Part shown: positions 22,641 through 34,945 of the stretch, piece by piece
Layout: every line of letters starts with the position of its first letter
Position numbering within the stretch: the stretch's first letter is position 1
Assembly (NCBI GenBank): GCA_019454045.1
Contig: SKCR01031819.1
Location: 22,414 to 86,413 of the forward strand
Direction: 5' to 3'
From: Zanthoxylum bungeanum
Taxonomy: Eukaryota; Streptophyta; Magnoliopsida; Sapindales; Rutaceae
Length of the DNA: 64,000 nt
Position numbers and translations under genes: made by a program
The notes under the pieces: model-generated
Told to the model about the DNA's origin: nothing
Seen by the model: the letters and a program-made list of their open reading frames with translations, nothing else
Database searches by the model: none

Positions 22641-23990
22641 GCTATTTGTTTGTCATGTTATACGTTCGAGATTCATTTATATTCAAAATATAAATATTGT
22701 TAATCACATCTAATGTGTTTATCTCAATATCATCTTTATAAAATAAACACTTTAGTGTTCTAATATAAAGGTATACCCGCAACGGGTTAAACCCTGATAT
22801 ACAGATAATGTTTCTAGTCAAACTAGTTACATTCTAACAGTTTCCTAATTTAAGTACCTACCCGAAGGGTAGTTCCTAAACTTAGGTATCTACGATTAAA
22901 ACAGTGACTTTCGTCTCATTTTCGATTCGTAGGTAAATCTCAACTGAATTCAGTATCCTGCTCTCAGCAGATTCTGCACATCAGCACATATTTATGTACC
23001 ACATTTAGTATCTAAAATCCAATTTTAATACTAGTAGCGATTATGTTTATGACAAACATATTTAAAGCCGGAGCCTTGCCCCGTCTTTTCTTCCTTCATG
23101 TCTGCCTTGTCCATACGGAAGTCACGCTTCCAGTGACACCCGTTTGCCACAATTTAGGCAGACATTTTGGGATATGTCCTTTGTCATCCCAGAAGATTAT
23201 AATGATTTTGCCTTTGCCCTTTTTCATACCCCATAAGCCTTTGGCCAAGCCTTGGCCTTCCGAAATGTCGAAGTAAGATGCGCCTTGCGCTTCTTGCCCT
23301 ATTGCAAACTTTGGCTTTGTCTCCTTGAGTATAGCCATTAACTCTCCAAGAGTTTCTATTGCAATTTGTACTTCTAAGATCTAAGGATAGATCTATGAAG
23401 ATCCTTCAATTTCATTATCATACTATAAGGATCTAATCCTTAGTTCTGACTAAGAAATTAAGGAGTCTTTGCGGCAAGGATAACGGATTAAGCACAAAAG
23501 TTATCATCACATGAATATTCCAAATATCATGTTCTACTATTTGCTCAACTCCGGGCTTAGGCTTGAGACATCACTATATCAAATAAAGTAACTTCTCAGT
23601 TTTCAGGACTATCCTGGAGTTTTATTCCCAATCTGAAAATTAAAGTCGTTTAAAAACATTTTCACCCAGGATTATGTTTTAAACACTAATCTTTCAGTTA
23701 TCTTGATTCTAATAGTCCAACTATTTAATCAACGATTTTAGGTACTATTTATTATAATGATTACTATAGTCTAACTATATAATCAACTATAATTTAATAT
23801 GTTAAATTCAATTATATTGATTACTATAATCCAATTATAAAATCAACTATTAATTGAAGTAATTAATTCAAATATATTGATTACTATAATCCAATTATAT
23901 AATCAACTATAATGAAATAGTTTGAATACAGTCCAACTATTTAATTAAAACAACGATTAATTATTAGTCCAACTAATATATTAATGTAAC
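22641..23990 (-). pseudogene. Copia gag-protease remnant (element B)
   Basis: It corresponds to C at 31440-32725. One frame (23096-23338) holds the end of gag and a damaged knuckle region ('KGHIPKCLPKLWQTGVTGS'). About 190 bases of gag are missing around 23340-23440. The rest is low-quality match with many AT-directed changes. Confidence 0.7.
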
Positions 23991-26085
23991 GACGAAAAAT
24001 TTGAAATGAGCGCGTATGGCAAGTAACTAAATGAATATTGCAAATTTAATACTTGCCTCCCACTATTTTTCGGCGAGCGTCTAACCCTCTGTTGAGTACT
24101 TGGGAAACCTTGTATCCTAGTGGGCTAGGATCCCATTAAATAACACACAATCTTGACTTTGGCCAACAAATTGTATGATAATTAACTAGGTAGATCTCTA
24201 AGATCAATTGGATCCCATCCAATTCCTAGATCCAGTAGGTCGACATCCAAGTCCGAAACATATATTTATATATGCCAATATATCCAATATATTGCATAAC
24301 CTTTTTTCATCTGAATCAATTAAGCCTTGGCTTTGGCACAACAAACTTAATGATCCCAGTTAAGCGGAACCCATTGACCTTGGAAAGCTTCGTAATCGAT
24401 GTCGATGGAAAAGAAGTGATCTTGACTTTGGCCAAAAAAATCACAAATTGGACAAGACACTGATATGGAACAAAGCCTTCATGATTCAAACACATCCGCG
24501 ACGGACAAAGGTCTTGACTTTGGCCAACAAACCAGTGCCAGTCTTGGATCTTGGGTAAGATTCACTCAATGGAAGGAAAAACGCTTAATATGTAGTGATG
24601 GTTTTTCGCGTAATTGGCAACCAATTTATTATCTTTGTTAAGGTCGTATCATTATACACCCTTAAACATGCATTCTAAACACATAATAAGGCCCGTAAGT
24701 AAATAAATATAATAATGATATGCGGATGGATATTTAACACATTGTTCCTAGAACAAATCTCTCTTTTCCTCTCTCTCGCTAGCACAAGTATTACTTCTAC
24801 CTGATTCCATAACACTTCTAAAGAAACCTCATTTACATTGAGGGGAATAGGTGAGAAGAGAAATACACAGAGTCAAGAGGTAATAGGCTGGACACGCAGG
24901 TCCAATTAATAAATTACAATAATTTCCAAAATTGCACTCACCCATCTAATATCCATCTGATATGCATTATTCATACATCGCATTCATGTATTCACACAAG
25001 CATGTTATCAATTAATCTAATCCAATTAATTAATCTGAATATTAATGACCATCCAATGTTCAAACAACGATTTGATTTTGCGTGAGTCCGACTCGTTTTG
25101 CGAATAAGTACTCAAAGTACGAATTCTTGAATTATATTAAACTACAACATTAAATCCAATTTAATTTGTATTTAATACTAATTCTATATTTAATTCCAAA
25201 TTAAATATTTACACTTTTTAATGTACCTTTATGATTTAGATTCTAAATCTAATCGTTACGGGTCTCAAAGCCCGATTAACATCCAATGTCAATTTAATTT
25301 AAAGTCCAATGGGCTTTTAATTAATTTCTTAAGGCATGGACTTTTGGTCAATATGGGTCAAACCCAAATACCAAAGCCCATTTAAGGAATCACCTTTATT
25401 TGCCAAGAAACCAATTTAGGCCCATTAGGCCCCAATTATAATTAAAGGTCCATTAAATCATAATTGGACTTTATGGATATGGTTTTGGGCCCAATTGGAT
25501 CCAACCAATTAGCCTAAACTAAACTTGGCCCAACCAAGCCCATTTAAGCCCAATTACAACTTTAAAAGCCCAATTCCAAATATAAGCCCAATTAATTTAA
25601 TTTCAAAATTCCAAATTCCAAATTTCAAAATTAAATTAACCAAAGTGTATGCCATAATTAATTAACCAAATTAATATTTCCAAAACACCAATTTACTCAA
25701 TTAATTATGCTAATTATCATCAACATATGTCCAACACATTTGAATCAAAAATCACATCATTTTACATGCTAACAAGTCTCGGCATTTTAGGGATTATTTG
25801 TCCAATTCAAAATTCAATCCAATTAAATCTCAAATCAACATTCCCCAAATGATTTCAACTCATCCAATGATCAAAATCAAAAAATACCATGACATTAGGG
25901 CATTGCACACATTCGGCCAAGCCAAGTGATTTGGGGAAAAATTATCCAATTCGATTTTTATCAAATTGACAATGCATAACACCATGTTATCATAATTTAA
26001 GCATACTCAAACAATCAATTTCACTCAAACATGCTCAAATCAATTTTGCCCAAATTTTACCCTAATTCAATTTCATGCTCAAAAT
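23991..26085 (-). other. Long leader of element B between primer site and gag
   Basis: This is about 2.1 kb without coding potential, matching 32726-34929 in C. It holds three copies of CTTGACTTTGGCCAACAA (about 24152, 24421 with one change, 24513). It also has a stretch at 25260-25600 dense in GCCCA(A/T), read as TGGGC on the element's sense strand. Confidence 0.75.
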
Positions 26086-26098
26086 GGCTCTGATACCA
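26086..26098 (-). other. Primer binding site, initiator-Met type (element B)
   Basis: On the minus strand it reads TGGTATCAGAGCC, the standard copia site complementary to the initiator tRNA-Met 3' end, one base from the LTR start. Confidence 0.92.
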
Positions 26099-26099
26099 T

Positions 26100-28111
26100 T
26101 GATGGGTTTCTAGTTAGTCCCAAGATCGATTTCAAGCATAAAACATGTGCGAATACAACAATGAAGAATGGCGAAATCATACTTACATTGATCGGTTATG
26201 CGATGCATTGAACACGAAATCTTTGTGCTCCTCCTAGAAGCTCTCGGCAGTGGGCTTTTTGTGCTCCTTGAGAATTCGGTCACCACCTCCATGGAAGCTC
26301 CAAGCTCCAAGCTTTGCAAATGGTGATTCCATGCTCACAAGTTGGTTTCCCTATCACCTTAGGATGACCCTTCATGTGCTAGCATAGGAAATATTGCCAC
26401 AAATTTTCCTTTTCACTCTTTGTAATTTTCGGCCGAGCCAAGAGAGGAAGAAAATGGCCCTTGGCCGATTGTGAGGAAGAAAGAGAGAGGAGAGGTTTTC
26501 TTTTGTTTTCTAAAAACAAAATTGAAAAAAAAAAGCTTTACAAAATTTGGTATATCATTTCCAAAAGTCAAACCAAATTTTGGAGCCAAAAATCTCATTA
26601 AATGCCTCACAACCACTTCTTTCATGAATAGTGACTGCATGTCAATCACTCAAAGTGACAAGACATTCATCACTTGAATGACGTGCGATGTGATACGACG
26701 TATGATGTGACTTGGGGGCCGCACTTGAATTCGAAATGCGAGTGCTTCCGCAAACACTCCCGGGCTCGAGTTCGTAAATTCTTAATTAACGAATTTTCTG
26801 TTGCGACGAAATTAAATCAAATTTAATTAAATAATTATACCTAGCAAAATTACTATTCACGTCGCTAACGAATTTATTCTAAATTAACTCGTTCGCCAGA
26901 ATTAAAATCTAATTTAAATTCTGCGTCGAAATCCAATTTCGTATAATATATCGAATATATTATTTTATTGATTAATTCCAAATTAATCGTTCTCTCTCTT
27001 TAAATAATATTTTATCCCAGATAAAATATCGCTGTCATTAATCCCAGATTAATTTTCTCTCTCTTATAATTAATCCCAGATTAATAAAGTGCGAGTCATA
27101 CGTCATCGGTGAATCTTCGGGAAGCGACCCATGAGATCCCCAGATATGTTGGCAGTAAATCCGGTCGTCGGACAATCCGAACACGTACGTACCTAGTACT
27201 ACGTTTTTACCGATTTACAAAAAATGGTTGGCTTCTAGCAAAGCACCGTGCCTACCCAATTCTCCAGAAATATTCTTACTGGAATATGTGATCTATATCA
27301 GGCGTAGTATACGTAGTATTGCGTATTTCGATCCAGCATCGGATGTCACGTGCAAGGCCTGGGGCTGGAAACGTGTCTGCCCCGTACGAAGCACATATCA
27401 TATCTCTGGTAACTAGTCTCTATAATTAGATAAACATGACCTAGTCATAAGATCCCGATAGCTGCAGCATATAAGAGCACCAGTTCCGTATCCTACGTGA
27501 TCATCATCTCCACTATGACTGAAGTGATACTTCCATCTCGACATCACACCCAATACACTATGATTCTCAATATACCCAGAAGAGGCGTACAAAAACCTGT
27601 TAAAGCCCTGGACGACCAAAACCAAAGTATATTGATTGTCGCAAGTATTAGCGGTGCAAGTCTCAGGTTAAGACCAAATACACCTACTCTGATTCGGACT
27701 TCCATAGACACATAGTCATACTACCAATGGAATTCTGAGGGGTCTATCCTGAGCGAAGCTGTTTCCGTACCATCGGTAAACACAACCATCTATTACACTT
27801 GCATGAGTATCCTATACCCAAATTATTAGAACTATGCCGTTATGCTCCCACAACGCGCACAAATGTAATACTAGTCTATTCCGTATTATCGATGTCCAAT
27901 CTCGATAATACTACGACTAGGGATATTTAATTATTAAACCTTTATGGATTGATACTGTCTCATATCATCATAAGGACCTTCTATCATTTATACATCTTGG
28001 TAATCTAATTACAAATGATAAAAGGGAAATTTCCTTCGTCACATTGTTAATTTGTACAACAACACCATGATCTGTACAACTAGTGATGCTATGGGCCATA
28101 ATTGTCCAACA
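26100..28111 (-). mobile_element. Element B 5' LTR
   Basis: It runs from TGATGGGTTTCTAG to GTCCAACA and is the partner of 18149-20155. The tri-loop hairpin array is at 26772-27087, with loops CAA, CTA, CCA and CGA. Confidence 0.92.
26772..27087. repeat. Tri-loop hairpin array in the element B LTR (5' copy)
   Basis: Clear units are ATTAAAT over CAA, CGAAAT over CCA, TAATATAT over CGA, GATTAATT over CCA, ATTTTATC over CCA, ATTAATC over CCA, and a further ATTAATC over CCA. Loop bases differ from C while the three-base spacing is kept. Confidence 0.85.
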
Positions 28112-28116
28112 ATTAT

Positions 28117-28791
28117 CCCGATGGTTGCAACCAATTAGAGTACTAGTTCTGTATCTCTGCGTGATCATCATCTTCATATGACTGAAGTGATACTTTCATC
28201 TTGACATCACATCCAATACACTACGATTCTCAATAAACCCAGAAGAGGCGTACACAGAACCTGTTAAAGTCCTGGACGACCAAAACCAAAGCATATTGAT
28301 TTTCGCAAGTACTAGCGATGCAAGTCTCAGGTAAAGACCAAATACACCTACCCTGATGCGGATTCCCATAGACACATAGTCATACTACCAATGGGATTCT
28401 GTGGGGTCTATCTAGAGCGAAGCTGTTTCCGTACCATCGGTAAACACAACCTCCTATCACACTTGCATAAGTATCCAATACTTAAATTTATGAGAACTAT
28501 ATTGTTACGCTTCCATAACACGCACAAGTGCAATACTAGTCTATTCCGCATTATCGATGTCCAATCTCGATAATACTACGACTAGGATATTTAATGATTA
28601 AACCGTTATGGATTGATAATGTCTCATATCTTGTAATCTGGAACTAATCATAAGGACTTTTATCATTTATATATTAAAGTAATCAAATTACAAAATAATA
28701 AAATGCAATTTCCATTGCTACATAGTTAATTTGTACAAAAACCACAATGTCTTTTACAAATAGTGACGCTATGGGTCATAATTGTCTAACA
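28117..28791 (-). mobile_element. Element C 3' LTR, proximal part
   Basis: It continues the LTR interrupted at 18148, matching about 36190-36870, and ends GTCTAACA beside the polypurine tract (28792-28806, minus-strand CAAGTGGGAGAT). The ATTAT at 28112-28116 is B's right target duplication. Confidence 0.92.
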
Positions 28792-28805
28792 ATCTCCCAC
28801 TTGTC

Positions 28806-29777
28806 CTATAGCCAGTCACTCAAGCATCTAATACCTGAACTATGTACATGTCGCTCAAACTTTTGCTGAGGAATAGCTTTCGTCAGCGGATCTGCAATGT
28901 TGTCCTTTGATGCGACCTTCTCGATCTTCACATCGCCACGATGTATGATCTCACGAATCAGATGGAAACGTCGAAGAACATGCTTGGATCGTTGATGAGA
29001 CCGTGGTTCATTAGCCAGCGCTATAGCCTTGTTATTGTCACAATATAATGGAACGGGCTCAGCTGCTAACGGAACTACTCCTAATCCAATTAGGAATTTA
29101 CGGATCCAAACTACCTCTTTTACTGCTTCAGCTGCAGCAATATACTCTACTTCTATTGTTGAATCGGCAACAGTCTCTTGCTTGGAAAATTTCCAGCTTA
29201 CTGCTCCGTTATTTAAACAAAATATGTACCCGGATTGCGACTTACAATCGTCTTTATCGGTTTGGAAACTTGCGTCGGTATACCCAGTTACCTCAAGTTC
29301 TCCATCACCATAAATTAAGAAAGCATCCTTAGTTCGTCTAAGATACTTAAAGATATTCTTAACCGCCATCCAGTGACCATCACCTGGATCGGCCTGATAG
29401 CGACTACACATGCTCAAAGCATATGAGACATCAGGTCGTGTACATATCATGGCATATATGATCGATCTGACTGCCGAGGCGAACGGTATCTGACTCATGC
29501 TGTCTCTCTCATCTTGAGTTTTAGGACACATGTCATTAGATAGAGTGACATCATGTGACACTGGCAACAGTCCCCTATTGGACTGATCCATGTTGAATCT
29601 TTTCAACACTTTGTCAATGTACGTGCTCTGGGAGAGTCCAAGCAGCTTTCTAGATCTATCTCGGTAGATCTTTATTCCTAGAATAAAGGCTTCTTCTCCT
29701 AGATCCTTCATGGAGAATTTTAATGAAAGCCAAGCTTTCACCGACGTTAACATGGGAATTTCATTGCCAATAAGCAA
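28806..29777 (-). pseudogene. Copia RT C-terminus and RNase H (element C), one long open frame
   Basis: A 323-codon frame opens just inside the YVDD box, which is visible immediately upstream as LYVDDVLLIGN. It continues through 'DLGEEAFILGIKIYRD', 'RPDVSYALSMCSRYQADPG', the RNase H start 'GYTDASFQTDKDD', 'DSTIEVEYIAAAEAVKEVVW', 'LYCDNNKAIALANEPRSHQR' and 'DNIADPLTKAIPQQKFERH'. RNase H would remove the RNA template. The recorded start is only where the open frame begins; the true polyprotein starts in gag, so no start codon is implied. Confidence 0.9.
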
Positions 29778-29920
29778 TACATCATCAACGTAAAGGACAA
29801 TGAATGTCAGTTCGCTCCCACTAACCTTCTTATATACACAAGGATCATTCTCGTTTTGAATGAAATCATATTCTTTTATGATCTCATCAAAACGCTGGTT
29901 TCAAGAACGCGATGCTTGCT

Positions 29921-30409
29921 TCAATCCATAAATGGATCGATTAACTTACAAACCTTGTTTGCAAGTCTTGGTACGACAAAACGGTCAGGCTGTTGCATAT
30001 AAATATCCTCCAAAAGGTTTCCGTTAAGAAAAGCGGTTTTGACGTCCATCTGCCATATCTCGTAATCAAAATATATAGAAATAGCAAGCATTATCCGAAT
30101 GGATTTAATCATGGCAACAGGTGAAAAAGTTTCATCGTAATAGACACCATGTCGTTGATGATACCCTTTCGCTACAAGCCTACCTTTGTACGTTTGTATA
30201 TTTCCATCCATGTCGGTCTTCATCTTGAAGACCCATTTGTAACCAATAGGCTTTACGCCTTCTGGTGCATCAACCAGTGTCCAAACTTGGTTGGTGTACA
30301 TGGAATCCATTTTGGAATTCATGGCATCTTGCCATAAACCGGAGTCGATACCTTGTATCGTTTCCTCATATGTAGCCGGCTCGTCTTCCACAATAAGATT
30401 AATATCCAC
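29921..30409 (-). pseudogene. Copia RT N-terminal half (element C)
   Basis: The frame encodes 'ALYGYKWVFKMK'-type RT opening (read here as 'GVKPIGYKWVFKMKTDMDG'), 'RLVAKGYHQRHGVYYDETFS' and 'EIWQMDVKTAFLNGNLLED'. It is separated from the YVDD-containing frame by a frameshift between about 29780 and 29930 and from integrase by stops near 30440. Confidence 0.88.
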
Positions 30410-30490
30410 ATGAGGTGAGATCAGAAACCCATACCTCTCAGGTTATTTTCTGACTCTCTCCGACCTACGCGGTTTTTGTGTATTCGAAGA

Positions 30491-31393
30491 TTATTGTATA
30501 GTCTCATCCCTGATGGGCTGTTCTTGTTCCGTTAAGGATTCTGTGCCAGGAACAATATCACTCCAATTTTCATCGAGTTCTACTTTCCTCCCACTAATCA
30601 CTACATTTAGGAATTCCTTCTCAAGGAAAACCGCATGTAGAGCAACAAATACTTTGTTCGCTTGTGGGTGATAGAAGTAATATCCTTTGGTTTCCCTAGG
30701 ATATCCTACAAATAGGCATTTATCCGATTTGGGTTCAAGTTTGGTACCTTCCAAACGTTTGACGTATGCCCAGCAACCCCAAATCTTCAGGAATGAGAAA
30801 CCTGGTTTCTTTCCTGTCCATATTTCATACGGAGTCTGTTGAACAGACTTTGACGGAACCTTATTCAAAATAAGTATTGCACTGTTCAATGCATATCCCC
30901 AGAAGGAAATAGGTAGCTCTGTGCGACTCATCATAGACCTTACCATATCTAACAAAGTTTGGTTTCTCCGTTCGGACACACCATTTAATTACGGTGTTCC
31001 TGGAGGAGTCCACTGTGAAAGAATACCATATTCTTTCAAGTAATCAAGAAACTCATTGCTTAAGTATTCGCCACCACGGTCCGACCGTAATGTCTTAATA
31101 CTTTTTCCGGTCTATTTTTCTACTTCGTGTCGAAACTCTTTGAATTTCTCAAAGGTTTCCGACTTATGTCTCATAAGATACATATAACTATAACGTGATG
31201 CATCATCCGTAAAGGTTACGAAGTATTCATATCCACCTCTAGATTGGCTAGACATAGGCCCACATACGTCACTATGAACGAGGGCTAACAGTTCGGTGGC
31301 ACGTGCACCTTTACCGCTAAAAGCTGATTTAGGCATCTTGCCTAATAAACAAGATTCACAGATGTCATATGAATTTGGATCAAATCTGTCCAA
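30491..31393 (-). pseudogene. Copia integrase (element C), two frames
   Basis: 31112-31393 holds the pre-integrase 'CESCLLGKMPKSAFSG' and the core start 'LLALVHSDVCGPM' with 'YFVTFTDDASRYSYMYLM' (first Asp region). 30491-30979 continues after a stop and frameshift with 'ERRNQTLLDMVRSMM' (Glu region), 'PYEIWTGKKPGFSFLKIWGC' and 'CLFVGYPRETKGYYFYHP'. The segment at 30980-31111 is frameshifted. Integrase would insert the DNA copy. Confidence 0.88.
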
Positions 31394-31549
31394 GTACCCA
31401 CTCTTCGAAAGTGTGGATATACGTGTCTTGTTTATGTGTCCCAGACGACAATGCCAGATATAAGTTTATCTTTGTTACTAATTTTAAGCCTTTTGTTTGT
31501 TACATTATATGTTTGAGATTGATTCATATTCAAAAATAAAGACCATTAT

Positions 31550-32083
31550 TTACATCAGCAGTGCAAATTTCCATATCATTTTTATACATAAAACACCCAG
31601 TGTTTCTAAATACAAAGTGTACCCACATTGGGCTAACATAGATACAGAAATAATATTCCTAGTCAAACTAGGTACATAATAACAGTCTGTAAGTTTAAGT
31701 ACATGCCCCGAGGGCAGTTCCAAAACAAAAGTCCCAACGGCCAAAACGGCGACTCGTGTCCATTTCCAACACGGAGGTCAAATCTCTCTGATGCCAGTCT
31801 CTGCTAATCTGCAGATCCTGCACATCAGTACATATATGAGTACCACAACCAGAATCAAAAATCCAATTTTAAAACTAGTAGTAGACATGTTTATTTCTAT
31901 AACAAACATATCTGAAGCCGGTGTCTTGCCCGTTTTGATTTCCTTCATGTGTGCCTTGTACTCGCGGTAGTCACGCTTCCAGTGACCCTGTTTCCCGCAC
32001 TGGAGACATACATCTCGGGATTTTTCCTTACCCTTCCCAGAAGGTTTTTGACGATTTGGCCTTGCCTTTCTTCTTCTTCTTCT
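31550..32083 (-). pseudogene. Copia nucleocapsid knuckle and protease region (element C)
   Basis: The minus-strand reading near 31970-32040 gives 'CLQCGKQGHWKRDY', a CCHC knuckle whose last Cys is Tyr. Toward the protease a stop interrupts the frame, and 31550-31744 carries 'ELPSGHVLKLTDCYYVPSLT' typical of the copia protease C-terminus. The Asp active-site motif is not readable in frame. Confidence 0.8.
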
Positions 32084-32722
32084 TTACACCTCCAGTCGCC
32101 TTGGGCCAAGCCCTGGAGTCTGAGATGTTAAAGCGAAGTGTGTCTCGCGCTTCTTGCCCATTAAGAGCTTTTTTTCTGCTTCGCGCAGTGTAGACATCAA
32201 CTCTCCAAGAATTTGGTCTTGGTTCAACATATTGTAGTTCATGATGAACCCACTCCAAGTGTCGGGGAGAGACTGTAGGATCAAATCTACTGAAGTCTCA
32301 GCCTCGAAGACGATGCCCATCTGTCTGAGCTGCTCAATGTCATAAATCATCTGTGACACATAGTGCTCAACAGACGTACCCTCTGACATGCGAGCGCGGA
32401 AGAGCTTCTTCTGCAACTCATATCTTTGCGATCTAAGATTAGATCGGTGAAGATCATGCAACTTCACCATCATCTCATAGGGATCTAATCCCTTGTTTTG
32501 ACGATGGAATTGCGGAGTCATAGCAGCAAGCATTACCGATTGAGCGGTCGCGTTGTCATCGCTATGAGTCTTCCAAAGCTCTAGCTCAAGCAACTGATCA
32601 TGTCGGGGCTTAGGCCCAAAAGGTCTCTCTATAGTGTAGAGCAACTTCTCGGATCCCAAAACAATTCTGAGATTCATATCCCAGTCTTGAAAGTTTATGC
32701 CATTAAAGACATTATCGCCCAT
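32084..32722 (-). pseudogene. Copia gag (element C), largely intact
   Basis: A 212-codon frame starts 'MGDNVFNGINFQDWDMNLR', the usual copia gag opening, and continues with 'KKLFRARMSEGTSVEHYVSQ' and 'ILQSLPDTWSGFIMNYN'. It ends by frameshift in a Lys-rich stretch just before the knuckle. The ATG at 32720-32722 is the likely start, since the leader upstream is non-coding. It is broken only at its 3' end. Confidence 0.88.
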
Positions 32723-32725
32723 GAC

Positions 32726-34929
32726 AATATCCCTAATGCTTAACTTTCATGTCATCTTAACCGCAATAGTCCAACTATTCGATTAACGATGTATGTGTAC
32801 AGTCTAACTGTTACAAGAAAAATAATAATATATTAGTCCAACTAATAAAAATAATTGACGAAATAATTTGAAAGCGCGTAAAGCTAAGTATTTGAACGAA
32901 ATTGCAAATTCATTACTACCTCCCACTATTTTTCGGTGAGCCTCTAACCCTCTGTTGAGTACTCGGGAAACCTAGTTTCCTAGTGGGCTAGGATCCCGTT
33001 AAATAACACACAACCTTGACTTTGGCCAACAAGCTGTATGATATTTAACTTGGTAAATCTCTAAGATCAATTGGATCTCATCCAATTCCTAGATCCGGTA
33101 GGTGGACCTCCAAGTCCGAAATATATATACAATATATATGCCAATATATCCAATATATTATCCTAACCTTTTTCCTCTTAATCAACTAAGCCTTGGCTTT
33201 GGAACAACAAGCTTAATGATTCCAGTTAAGCGGAACCCATTGACTTTGGAAAGCTTCGTAATCGATGTCGATGGACAAGAAATGATCTTGACTTTGGCCA
33301 ACAAATCACAACTTGGACAAGACATACGATATGGAACAAAGCCTTCATGACTCAAACATATTCACGATGGACAAAGGTCTTGACTTTGGCCAACAAACCA
33401 GTGCCAATCTTGGATTTTAAGAATGAATCACTCAATGGAAGGAAAACGCTTAATATTTACTGAGGGTTTTTCGCATAAATTGGCAACCAATTTATTATCT
33501 TTGTTAGGTCTCATCATACACCCTTAAGCATGAATTCTAAAAGCATAATAAGGCGCGGTAAATAAATTAATAATGATATGTGGATGGATATCTCACAGAT
33601 TGTTCCTAGAAAAAATCACTTCATTTCCTCTCCCCGGCTAGCACTATTCTTACTTCTACCCAATTACATAATACAATTAAAGAAACCTCATTAACATTGA
33701 GGGGAATTAGGTGAGAAAGGAATTACAAAGAATCGAGAGATAAGGCTGGACACGCAGGTCTAATTTAATAAATTCTAAATTTACCACAATTTCCAAAATT
33801 GCCCTTTCCCTTCTAATATCCATCTGATATACATTATTCATTCAACATATCCATGTATTCACATAAAGCATGTTATTCAATCAATCTAATCCAATTAATT
33901 AACCTTTGAATAAAATGATCATCCAATGTTCAAACAACGATTTGATTTGCGCGAGTCCAACTCGTTTAAGAATAAGTACTCAAAGTACGAATTCTTGAAT
34001 TATATCGAACTACAATTTAAATCTAATTTAATTCGTATTCAATATTAATTCTATATTTAATTCCAAATTAAATAATTACACTTTTAAATGCGTCTTTACG
34101 ACTTAGATTCCAAATCTAATCTAAATGGGTCTCAAAGCCCAATTAACATACAATGTCATTAATTAAAGTCCAATGGGCTTTCAATTAATTTCTTAAGGCA
34201 TGGACTTTGGTCAATATGGGTCAAACCCAAATACCAAAGCCCAATTAAGGAATCACCCTATTTTCCAAGAAACCAATTTCGGCTCATTAGGCCCAATTAA
34301 ACATAAAAGGCCCATTAGTCATATTTGGACTTAATGGAATGGTTTAGGCCCAATTTGGATCAAATCCAATTGACCTAAACCAACTTGGCCCAACCAAGCC
34401 CATTAGGCCCAAATGCAACATTTTAAGCCCAATTAATCAAATTCTAAAATTCCAAATTTCAAAATTTAATTAATTAAAGTGCTTAGCCATGATTAACTAT
34501 TTAAATTAACATTTCCAAAATACTAATCTAATCAATTAATCATGATTATTCATAATCAATACATGTCCAACATTATTGTTACAAAATCATCTCATTTCCA
34601 TGCTATTAGGCTCACGGCATTTAGGGATTATTTAAAACCGATTTCGATTTCAATCCAATTAAATCATAAATCAATTTATCCCAAGTCTTTAAACTCATCC
34701 AATGATCAAAAAATAAAAATACCATGACCTAAGGTTTATAGCACCATTCGGCCAACATACCCAAATTGGGGAAAAATAATCCAATTAGTTTTTCATCAAT
34801 TTGATCACATATAACAACAAGTTATCCATATACAAGCATACTCAAACAAACAATTTGGTTAAATCATGCTCAAATCAAATTTACCCAAATTTTAGTATAT
34901 AAACTCTAATCAAATTTCATGCTCAAATA
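32726..34929 (-). other. Long leader of element C between primer site and gag
   Basis: About 2.2 kb are non-coding. CTTGACTTTGGCCAACAA occurs at about 33016, 33289 and 33380. From 34125 to 34440 GCCCA motifs are dense (TGGGC in the sense direction), equivalent to the B leader. Leaders of this length are unusual, and none of the short frames inside is conserved with B. Confidence 0.75.
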
Positions 34930-34944
34930 GGCTCCATGATACCA
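34930..34944 (-). other. Primer binding site, initiator-Met type with an insertion (element C)
   Basis: On the minus strand it reads TGGTATCATGGAGCC; against TGGTATCAGAGCC it has extra bases after TGGTATCA. It abuts the LTR. Confidence 0.85.
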
Positions 34945-34945
34945 T

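Larger units (their letters stand above)
18149..28111 (-). mobile_element. Copia element B, nested in element C's LTR (9.96 kb)
   Basis: The termini are TGATGGG...CCAACA, flanked by perfect ATTAT duplications (18144-18148, 28112-28116). On the minus strand, the 5' LTR is 26100-28111, the primer site 26086-26098, the leader about 23990-26085, decayed gag-pol about 20170-23990, and the 3' LTR 18149-20155. Its LTRs are related to C's but distinct. Over the first ~200 bases the two B LTRs differ at about eleven positions by eye. Confidence 0.93.
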
